From: Robiginitomaculum antarcticum DSM 21748
Lineage (GTDB): Bacteria > Pseudomonadota > Alphaproteobacteria > Caulobacterales > Maricaulaceae
Assembly (NCBI RefSeq): GCF_000365025.1
Contig: NZ_KB823011.1
Location: 950,621-1,014,620, forward strand
Reading direction: 5' to 3'
DNA length: 64,000 bases
The position numbers and the translations under genes are program-made. Below are positions 57,581 to 64,000 of this stretch, in pieces (within the stretch, counting starts at the first letter, position 1; the number at the start of each line of letters is the position of its first letter). The notes beneath the pieces were generated by a model. That model was not told the origin of the DNA, made no database searches, and saw nothing but the letters and a program-made list of their open reading frames with translations.

Positions 57581-57673
57581 TTGCCCTGTGGTTAATATGG
57601 TATAACCGCATCTGCACCAATCGCCGCACAACGCTTTGTTTCAGACTGTTACTATTGGTGACGAAATCTTAAT

Positions 57674-57699
57674 AAAAAAGGCGCCCCAAAGGACGCCTA
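57674..57699 (-). terminator. Rho-independent terminator after ftsZ
   Basis: On the minus strand AGGCG-TCC, loop TTTG, GGG-CGCCT followed by a T-run, 23 bp after the ftsZ stop codon. It separates ftsZ from lpxC. Confidence 0.85.
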
Positions 57700-57721
57700 T
57701 TTAAAAGAATTGCAGAGAAGA

Positions 57722-59248
57722 CTACCGGTTTTGGCGGCGCAGAAAACTCGGAATCTCAAGTTCTGCATCGTCCGAGCCAGGAAATAAGTCGCCATTGCCC
57801 TGCGTGCTTGTAGACGGGCGGGACTGAAACTCTGATTTCGGAGCCGGTTTCGGCGTAGACGTCTCAGCATTTTTCCTGCGGCCAAATATTGCACCAAAAG
57901 GGCCACGTATGACGCTGGATGACGGCTGTCCGTCCGCATCGCGGCGCACAGGCGCCGGAGCCGGCGCGGATGGCGGCTTGATCGCCTGTGGTCTTGATGA
58001 TGATGCAGGTTTTGCGGTGTAAACTGGAGCCGCAGCGACTGGTGTTGGGTTTGCTAAAGGCGCAATTTCAGGCTCTGCTGTATGAGCGGCTGGCGTGCTT
58101 TGATAACGGTCTTCAATCTGGCGGATCTGTTGATGCACAGGTGATTGCGCAGCGGCAGGCATAATTGTTTCTTCGTCTTTATCTTCTGTAGATTTGCCTT
58201 CGCCGACACCTACGCTGGTGGTGACCGTACCGCGTGATGTCTTTACATCATAGCGCGATGTTTGCGCCGTTTTTGCATCAAAATCTTCGCTCTCGACGCC
58301 CGTGGCAACCACGGAAACGCGGACAATCCCTTGTAAATCATTATCTAATGCGGAGCCGACAATAATATTGGCATGTTCGTCGACTTGGCCGCGGATTAAA
58401 CTGGCGGCTTCTTCGACTTCAAAGAGCGTTAGATCGCTACCGCCAGTGATATTAATCAGTACGCCTTGCGCGCCGCGCAAGGATACATCGTCCAAAAGCG
58501 GGTTAGAGATGGCGGCTTCGGCGGCTTCAACCGCGCGGCGATCGCCGGTGGCCTCGCCCGTCCCCATCATGGCTTTACCCATACGCGCCATAATTGTACG
58601 AACGTCGGCAAAGTCGAGATTAATAATGCCGGGAACAACCATCAAATCTGTAACGGAACGTACACCTGAATAAAGCACTTCATCAGCCATACCAAAGGCA
58701 TCGGTCATAGTTGTCGTTTCCGTCGCAATGCGGAACAGGTTCTGGTTTGGAATTGTAATTAGCGTATCGACATTAGGCTGAAGGTTGGCAATCCCGTCTT
58801 CGGCAATGGCCATACGGTTTGTGCCTTCGAACATGAACGGCTTGGTGACAATTGCAACTGTCAAAATGCCGCGTTCACGAGCCGCGCGCGCAATAACGGG
58901 CGCTGCGCCTGTGCCTGTGCCTCCGCCCATTCCGGCCGCGATGAACAGCATATGCGCGCCGTCTAGTTGTTCCATAATCTCGGTCAGGCTGTCTTCGGCT
59001 GATTCTTGACCAACTTCAGGCCGCATGCCTGCGCCTAGGCCTTGGGTAATATCCGCGCCAAGCTGGATACGGCGATCTGCGCTGGACAGCGCTAAAGCCT
59101 GTGCATCTGTATTCGCGACAACGAATTCCACACCGTTCAGTCCGGAATGGATCATATTATTGACCGCATTACCGCCGGCTCCGCCAACGCCGAAAACGAC
59201 GATGCGGGGTTTAAGTTCGACTGATTTGGGAATTGAGAGTGAAATCAT
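57722..59248 (-). CDS. ftsZ: Cell division protein FtsZ
   Basis: FtsZ is the tubulin homologue forming the Z-ring. The 508-residue protein has the GTPase core: [44 protein letters not shown], the tubulin signature [17 protein letters not shown], and [30 protein letters not shown] long Pro/Ala/Thr-rich linker (about 330-490) follows, typical of alphaproteobacteria. The tail [12 protein letters not shown] is the conserved partner-binding peptide. Start 59248 has GGGCGATCAC upstream; an ATG at 59260 is four codons earlier. A 103-bp gap separates it from ftsA. Confidence 0.97.
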   Translation of the reverse strand: MISLSIPKSVELKPRIVVFGVGGAGGNAVNNMIHSGLNGVEFVVANTDAQALALSSADRRIQLGADITQGLGAGMRPEVGQESAEDSLTEIMEQLDGAHMLFIAAGMGGGTGTGAAPVIARAARERGILTVAIVTKPFMFEGTNRMAIAEDGIANLQPNVDTLITIPNQNLFRIATETTTMTDAFGMADEVLYSGVRSVTDLMVVPGIINLDFADVRTIMARMGKAMMGTGEATGDRRAVEAAEAAISNPLLDDVSLRGAQGVLINITGGSDLTLFEVEEAASLIRGQVDEHANIIVGSALDNDLQGIVRVSVVATGVESEDFDAKTAQTSRYDVKTSRGTVTTSVGVGEGKSTEDKDEETIMPAAAQSPVHQQIRQIEDRYQSTPAAHTAEPEIAPLANPTPVAAAPVYTAKPASSSRPQAIKPPSAPAPAPVRRDADGQPSSSVIRGPFGAIFGRRKNAETSTPKPAPKSEFQSRPSTSTQGNGDLFPGSDDAELEIPSFLRRQNR

Positions 59249-59351
59249 GTGATCGCCCATAGTAAGAGTTGTTTGCAGGTAAAATGCGCTTGAAACTCTT
59301 TAACAACTGTTAACCTAAACAAGGTTTGCAGAAGATTAATTGCGATTGATG

Positions 59352-60635
59352 CTAAAAATTTTGCTTTAACCAATCCAGCGAGCGCTCTATCGGATTTCCG
59401 GCATATCTGCGGCGGCGATATTTACGCCCCGACAGATCCGGCGTACCGCTTATGGCTTCGGCGCGCGCCGTGAACACATGTTTGATAAGCCCCGCAGCGG
59501 TCGCGAAATCCGATCCAGCCGCATGTTCGGATAAACCCAAAAGGCCGTGCGGACGTCCAATGCGTACACGCTTACCGAAAATGCGTCCGGCCAGCTCTCC
59601 CGCCCCGCATAATTGCGCCGCGCCGCCCGTTAGGACGATGCGCCGCCCCGCAAATTCATCTACCCCGGCGCGGGCCAGACGGTCACGCAGGATTTCAAAT
59701 GTCTCTTCCAGCCGCGATTGGACAATTGAGGTGAGCAAGGCGCGGCTTTCCTGATGCGGCTGCCCATGCTCGACAATCGCCGGGCATGTAATCATCTGGT
59801 AGTCATCTTTGGGACTGCTGAGCGCGGAGCCGTATAGCGATTTTATACGCTCTGCATCTTTTAGATTGGTCGCCAGTCCGCGCGCAATATCGGCAGACAC
59901 ATGATGTCCGCCAATCGGAACCGCATCAACCATAACCAGTGCGCGGTCGCGAAATACACTGGCCGAGGTCACGCCTGCGCCCATGTCAATAACGGTTGCG
60001 CCCAGATCCAGTTCATCATCAACGAGCGCGCCTAGGCCCGCCGCATAAGGCGAGGCTATAATATTATTAATTCTGAGATGGCAGCGCTCAACACAATGCG
60101 CCAGATTGCGCAGTGGTCCAACTGATGCGGTGACAAAATGCATATCGACGCCGAGGCGTTTACCGAACATACCGCGCGGGTCACGAATGCCGCGCGTGTC
60201 ATCTACGCTCCAATTAAGCGGCAAAGCGTGCAGTATGGCGTCTTCCGGCTCGCTGAACTCGCCCAATGCGGTGGAGATAACACGCTTCAAATCGCGCTCG
60301 GCCACATCGCCGCTGGAAAACCCGGTCTCTACGGTGAGGTGCTGCGACGACAAAGAGCGCACCGCAACATTGACGGAGACAGAGCTGATGGTGAAGCCTG
60401 CGGCCCGCTCAGCTTTTTCGACGGCGCAGCGTATAGACAGTTCCGCCGAATCCATATCGACAACGGCGCCGCATTTAATGCCCTGGCTGGCATGGTGGCC
60501 AATGCCCATAAGGCGCACGCCAACATCCGGATCAAAACACCCGATAAAGCAGACAATTTTGCTTGAGCCTATATCCAAAACAGCGGCGACTTCACCGCGC
60601 TTGGCTTGGCTGGACCCCGCAATTCCAAACGCCAT
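59352..60635 (-). CDS. ftsA: Cell division protein FtsA
   Basis: FtsA is the actin-fold protein that tethers FtsZ to the membrane. The 427-residue protein has VAAVLDIGSSKIVCFIG, ALPLNWSVDDTRGIRDPRGMFGKRLGVDMHFVT, ATVIDMGAGVTSASVFRDRALVMVDAVPIGGHHVSADIARGL, and RRIVLTGGAAQLCGAGELAGRIFGKRVRIGRP. The C-terminal GNPIERSLDWLKQNF is the membrane-binding amphipathic helix. It starts on the ftsQ stop codon (one-base overlap). Confidence 0.97.
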   Translation of the reverse strand: MAFGIAGSSQAKRGEVAAVLDIGSSKIVCFIGCFDPDVGVRLMGIGHHASQGIKCGAVVDMDSAELSIRCAVEKAERAAGFTISSVSVNVAVRSLSSQHLTVETGFSSGDVAERDLKRVISTALGEFSEPEDAILHALPLNWSVDDTRGIRDPRGMFGKRLGVDMHFVTASVGPLRNLAHCVERCHLRINNIIASPYAAGLGALVDDELDLGATVIDMGAGVTSASVFRDRALVMVDAVPIGGHHVSADIARGLATNLKDAERIKSLYGSALSSPKDDYQMITCPAIVEHGQPHQESRALLTSIVQSRLEETFEILRDRLARAGVDEFAGRRIVLTGGAAQLCGAGELAGRIFGKRVRIGRPHGLLGLSEHAAGSDFATAAGLIKHVFTARAEAISGTPDLSGRKYRRRRYAGNPIERSLDWLKQNF

Positions 60636-61576
60636 TAGGCTGCCTCGCCTTTACGTTTGACATAGACCGTGGAGCCGGCATCCTGACGCGGGCGCGCAAT
60701 CATGCGGTCCGGTAGTCGTAGATCAATCGTCTCAATATCTAAATCCAAAATCCGGTGGCTATCGTGATATTTGGACAGGCGCAATAAAGCTTTATCTGCG
60801 CCGTTCTCAGGGAGCAAAATGCGTGCGCCACTGTCTTTGAGCTGTAAGTCCCAGCGGCGGTTACCTACGCGAATGATGAGGTCGACCTGTTCAGAAATTA
60901 AAGGCGCACTGGTCATGGAAACCAGAAAGGCTTTTGCGTTTTGCGACGCGCCTGCACCGATAAACCGCGGCAGAGCCGCAAAATCTTCGGGCAAAGCGGC
61001 TTCAATAATGCGCCCGTCTGTATCAATGACGCGGAGCTGCTGCTCGCTTTGCCACATCGCCATAGGTCTACGCTCTATAATATGGACAACATAGCGATCT
61101 GGCCACAAGCGGCGCACCATAGCATCGTTCACCCATGGCAGGCTTTGCACACGCTGCTGCGCTGCGCGCAGATCGGTTTCAAATAGATAATCCCCCGGAC
61201 GAATACCAAGTGCCGCCTGTACTTCATTTTCGAGAATGCGGCCTTCACCAACCACGTCAACATGGTCAACGACAAAGCCCATCGCAATCAAACGCGTGCG
61301 GCTATATTCATCCAGATTGTTACGAATATCAGGTAAGAACCCGCCCAGCCACAGGCCTGAAAACAGAATGAACAATGTAAATGAGGCAATGACGCTAAAC
61401 ATGCGCAGCGCGCCGCGTCTGGAATATGTCGCCGCGCGCATATGGGCGGTGGCCCAATTACGGGCATTGCGAAGCCCCGGCTTAAGGGGGCTCACACGCC
61501 GAACCTGACCTTTGCTCGCGCGCGGAGTAGAACTCTCGCGGCGCGGGGCAGGTTTTCGGCGCATTATCGAGGCCAT
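60635..61576 (-). CDS. ftsQ: Cell division protein FtsQ
   Basis: A 313-residue bitopic division protein. A basic cytoplasmic N-terminus (MASIMRRKPAPRRESSTPR) precedes one membrane helix (about 76-94: ALRMFSVIASFTLFILFSGLWLGGF). The periplasmic POTRA-like and FtsQ domains then show RLIAMGFVVDHVDVVGEGRILENEVQAALGIRPGDYLFETDL and PDRYVVHIIERRPMAMWQ. Start 61576 has AGGA six bases upstream and overlaps the ddl stop by 13 bases. Confidence 0.93.
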   Translation of the reverse strand: MASIMRRKPAPRRESSTPRASKGQVRRVSPLKPGLRNARNWATAHMRAATYSRRGALRMFSVIASFTLFILFSGLWLGGFLPDIRNNLDEYSRTRLIAMGFVVDHVDVVGEGRILENEVQAALGIRPGDYLFETDLRAAQQRVQSLPWVNDAMVRRLWPDRYVVHIIERRPMAMWQSEQQLRVIDTDGRIIEAALPEDFAALPRFIGAGASQNAKAFLVSMTSAPLISEQVDLIIRVGNRRWDLQLKDSGARILLPENGADKALLRLSKYHDSHRILDLDIETIDLRLPDRMIARPRQDAGSTVYVKRKGEAA

Positions 61577-62538
61577 GTGGCATCCTCTACAATCCAGCGG
61601 CATAGCCGGTTAAAACTTAATCCTATGAACGCCGCCTGCTCCGGAGCAAGGGAGGTGGCGGTCATGCCCGGCTGTGTGTTCACTTCAAGCATTACCACCT
61701 TGTTTACGATGTCCGTTAATACCGCGTTTATATCTGCATTTTTTTCTGAGAATTTTGCCGCTGGAGGATAATTTCCGTCAGGTGCGTAGAACAAATCTGC
61801 ACGGCTTAGCCCGCGGCAGCCCAGCGCAATATGGGCTTTCTCTGCCCATCGCATACATATCTGCGTAACATCATCGGGGATGTGGGCAGGCACAACATGA
61901 TGAGAGCCTCCGTCGGCGTATTTGGCTTTATAGTCATACCAGCCTTCGGCGGGAATGATCTCCGTGACAGCCATGGCTTTGCCGTCCATTACTGCCACAG
62001 TCAGCTCGCGGCCTTTAATCAGCGGCTCGATAAGTACATATTCGCCCATTTGCGGCATATCCGCGATCTCATTTGGCGGAGTCTTGGCTCCCGCCTCAAC
62101 CATAAAGACGCCGACGCTGGAGCCTTGGGCATTGGGCTTAATAACATAAGGCAGCGGCATGGGATGCCCGGCGGATAGGCTATCGCGCGCAACAAGCCGC
62201 CCCTGCGGTACAGTAATCCCAGCATCGGACAGAACGGCTTTGGCGCGCTGCTTATCCATCGCCAGAGCCGAGGCCATAACCCCGCTATGGGTGTAAGGTT
62301 TGCCGTAGAGATCAAGCACGCCCTGCACGCGGCCATCTTCGCCCCATTCACCATGCAGCGCGTTAAATATCACATCGGGCGCGGCGTCACGTAGCTGGTT
62401 CATCAGGCTGGTCGTCATATCGATCATGACCACATCATAGCCCTCTTCGCGCAGAGCTTTGCCGCAGGCCGTGCCGGACCTCAGCGAAACTTCGCGTTCA
62501 GCAGACAATCCACCATAAAGAACCGCGACCCGGGTCAT
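61564..62538 (-). CDS. ddl: D-alanine--D-alanine ligase
   Basis: Ddl joins two D-Ala for the peptidoglycan stem peptide. The 324-residue ATP-grasp protein has MTRVAVLYGGLSAEREVSLRSG, VIFNALHGEWGEDGRVQGVLDLYGKPYTHSGVMASALAMDK, YVIKPNAQGSSVGVFMVE, GREL TVAVMDG-type ligand-binding segments and MLEVNTQPGMTATSLAPEQA with the metal and product-binding residues. Between murB (four-base overlap) and ftsQ (13-base overlap) in the dcw order. Confidence 0.96.
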   Translation of the reverse strand: MTRVAVLYGGLSAEREVSLRSGTACGKALREEGYDVVMIDMTTSLMNQLRDAAPDVIFNALHGEWGEDGRVQGVLDLYGKPYTHSGVMASALAMDKQRAKAVLSDAGITVPQGRLVARDSLSAGHPMPLPYVIKPNAQGSSVGVFMVEAGAKTPPNEIADMPQMGEYVLIEPLIKGRELTVAVMDGKAMAVTEIIPAEGWYDYKAKYADGGSHHVVPAHIPDDVTQICMRWAEKAHIALGCRGLSRADLFYAPDGNYPPAAKFSEKNADINAVLTDIVNKVVMLEVNTQPGMTATSLAPEQAAFIGLSFNRLCRWIVEDATWPR

Positions 62539-63455
62539 GACGAAACTCCAATACGCTTAATTTCCCAGTGCAGGTCGACGCCTTCACTGGCTTTGACTTT
62601 GGCGCGTATATCCTCGCCTAGGCTTTCCAAATCGCCCGCCGTGGCGTTATTAGTATTGATCATAAAATTACAATGCAGCTCGCTCATCTGCGCGCCGCCC
62701 ACACGATAGCCGCGTCCGCCCGCAGCGTCGATGACTTGCCATGCCCCCCGGCCGCCGGACTGTTTGGGGTCAGGATTTTTAAATGTCGAGCCGCCGGTTT
62801 TTTCGCGAATGGGCTGGCTCTCCTCGCGCTTCGCTGTGATGTCGTTCATTCGGGCCGTTATAGCGGTGGGATCATCGGCGCCGCCTTCAAATGTCGCTTC
62901 GATAAAGATCAAATCCTCCGGCGCGCCGCAATGACGATAGGCGTAATTCATCTCGGCCACTTCCATAATCTGGCGACGCCCTCGGCGGTCGAGTGCCGTT
63001 ATGGTTTTGACGACGTCTTTAGTTTCCGCCCCGTAGCACCCCGCATTCATGCGCAGCGCCCCGCCGATTGTGCCGGGAATACCAGCGTAAAATTCCAGCC
63101 CTCCAATACCCGCCCTGGCCGCCGCTTTAGCTGCCATATTGTCCAGCGCCGCTGCGCCCGCCGTAACGGTTATCCCGTCACAGGACACTTTTCCAAATGA
63201 CGGGCCAAGACGTATGGTGACGCCTGCCACGCCGCCATCGCGCACTAATGTATTGGACGCGACGCCCATAATGTTGACGGGAATATGCGGCGGCAAAGCA
63301 CCTAGAAACAGCGATAAATCCGCAGCGTTCTTGGGTATGAAAAAGGCCTGCGCAGGTCCGCCGACCCGTAGCCATGTATAAGGCGCAAGCTCCACATTCG
63401 CCTTAAGGCTGCCGCGCACCGGCGGAAGGTTGGATATGATATTAGGGAAAGTCAC
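62535..63455 (-). CDS. murB: UDP-N-acetylenolpyruvoylglucosamine reductase
   Basis: MurB reduces UDP-GlcNAc-enolpyruvate to UDP-MurNAc with FAD and NADPH. The 306-residue type II protein has YTWLRVGGPAQAFFIPKNAADLSLFL, GVASNTLVRDGGVAGVTIRLG (FAD site), GGLEFYAGIPGTIGGALRMNAGCYG, REESQPIREKTGGSTFKNPDP with the proton-donor Ser, and MSELHCNFMINTNNATAGDLESL. A GTG start at 63455 follows the murC stop by one base. Length matches type II MurB. Confidence 0.95.
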   Translation of the reverse strand: MTFPNIISNLPPVRGSLKANVELAPYTWLRVGGPAQAFFIPKNAADLSLFLGALPPHIPVNIMGVASNTLVRDGGVAGVTIRLGPSFGKVSCDGITVTAGAAALDNMAAKAAARAGIGGLEFYAGIPGTIGGALRMNAGCYGAETKDVVKTITALDRRGRRQIMEVAEMNYAYRHCGAPEDLIFIEATFEGGADDPTAITARMNDITAKREESQPIREKTGGSTFKNPDPKQSGGRGAWQVIDAAGGRGYRVGGAQMSELHCNFMINTNNATAGDLESLGEDIRAKVKASEGVDLHWEIKRIGVSS

Positions 63456-63456
63456 G

Positions 63457-64000
63457 CTACCCCATCGCTTTGGTTAACGTCTCAGGGAGCTCATGCGCCC
63501 AAGCGGTAATATCGCCAGCGCCGAGACAGACAACGACATCTCCCGCCTCGACCTTATCCGCCAATATCTCTGCGAGATCATCTCGCGTTACGGCTGTTAC
63601 GTCGCGGTGACCATAGGCGCGAATCCCCTCGACCAGCGAGTTGCGGTCTATTCCTTCTATTGACGCCTCGCCTGCGGCGTAAACATCAGCGACGCAAACC
63701 CCGTCAGCGGCGTTGAAACAGGTGCAAAAGTCCTCAAACAGATCGCGTAGACGCGAATAGCGATGGGGCTGCACGACCGCCCACACCTTACCTTGCGTGA
63801 CTTCGCGGGCCGCTTGCAGCACGGCTTTAATCTCAACAGGATGGTGGCCATAATCATCTATAATGCGCACGCCATGAGCATCTCCGACATGGGTGAAGCG
63901 GCGCTTGACCCCGCCAAAGCTGGCCAGGCCTTCGCGGACCTGCGTCTCGCCTGCTCCCATTTCGCGCACAACGGCAATCGCGGACAGAACATTTTGAGTA
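63457..64000 (-). CDS. murC: UDP-N-acetylmuramate--L-alanine ligase, C-terminal part
   Basis: The gene is partial: the frame runs into the window edge (residues [15 protein letters not shown] precede an internal Met). The C-terminal substrate-binding domain is seen: [36 protein letters not shown], a strong MurC motif, then [42 protein letters not shown] and [19 protein letters not shown]. MurC adds L-Ala to UDP-MurNAc, the first stem-peptide residue. First gene of the visible dcw order on this strand. Confidence 0.95.
   Translation of the reverse strand, partial: TQNVLSAIAVVREMGAGETQVREGLASFGGVKRRFTHVGDAHGVRIIDDYGHHPVEIKAVLQAAREVTQGKVWAVVQPHRYSRLRDLFEDFCTCFNAADGVCVADVYAAGEASIEGIDRNSLVEGIRAYGHRDVTAVTRDDLAEILADKVEAGDVVVCLGAGDITAWAHELPETLTKAMG

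Noticed and set aside
60106-60660. A 184-codon plus-strand open frame over ftsA
   Set aside because: It is the antisense shadow of the well-supported ftsA gene in G+C-rich DNA; its composition is Ser/Arg-rich and it has no recognisable motifs.

Overview
The window looks like a chromosomal segment of an alphaproteobacterium, most likely from the Caulobacterales/Hyphomonadales/Maricaulales group. The evidence is the gene content and order. The division and cell-wall genes run murC-murB-ddl-ftsQ-ftsA-ftsZ-lpxC-bamD-recN-ligA. There is an SspB-type ClpXP adaptor of the alphaproteobacterial kind, a trxB-lysR pair, a YqeY/dnaG/rpoD cluster, and a DnaG whose zinc finger has lost most of its ligands. 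Most of the DNA is GC-rich; a few intergenic stretches and one part of ligA are clearly AT-richer. No rRNA, CRISPR array or prophage was seen. There is one tRNA and one degraded insertion sequence.

Layout. 1-2.8 kb: a partial DsbA/HCCA-isomerase-like gene, a MaoC hydratase, a broken M14 carboxypeptidase cut off by a decayed IS6-type element, and a tRNA with CAU anticodon. 2.9-8.7 kb: small metabolic and envelope genes (SIMPL lipoprotein, panD, an asparaginase-domain protein coupled to an Old Yellow Enzyme, ExbD, NAD(P)HX dehydratase, DUF393, M19 dipeptidase). 9-14.4 kb: rpoD, dnaG and a YqeY protein around an 815-bp structured non-coding gap. 14.5-21 kb: carA and carB, separated by a Doc toxin-antitoxin pair and an M48 protease on the opposite strand. 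21-30 kb: lipoprotein, outer-membrane barrel, greA, ELM1-like, ThuA, trxB, LysR, a candidate small RNA with two C-rich loops, and a hybrid histidine kinase. 30-43 kb: aminotransferase, EamA transporter, a proline-rich membrane protein, an FMN glutamate-synthase-like protein, a solo ParB-N domain, two hydrolases, a LysM lipoprotein, an ArsR-AlkB operon, a P450 and a PQQ-type sugar dehydrogenase. 43-52 kb: sspB, fumC, small DUF proteins, thioesterase, uvrD/pcrA, prmA, two tiny genes and aminopeptidase P. 52-64 kb: the dcw/lpxC/bamD/recN/ligA block, all on the minus strand.

Most genes are housekeeping: pyrimidine/arginine precursor supply (carAB), transcription and replication (rpoD, dnaG, greA, ligA, uvrD, recN), envelope assembly and division (murC to ftsZ, lpxC, bamD), and redox balance (trxB). 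The accessory signals most worth follow-up are the sRNA-like element upstream of the hybrid kinase, the ArsR regulator with a cysteine-rich tail translationally coupled to an alkane-monooxygenase-like enzyme, the structured region upstream of dnaG, and an AT-rich patch inside ligA. No wholly new multi-gene system could be demonstrated from sequence alone.
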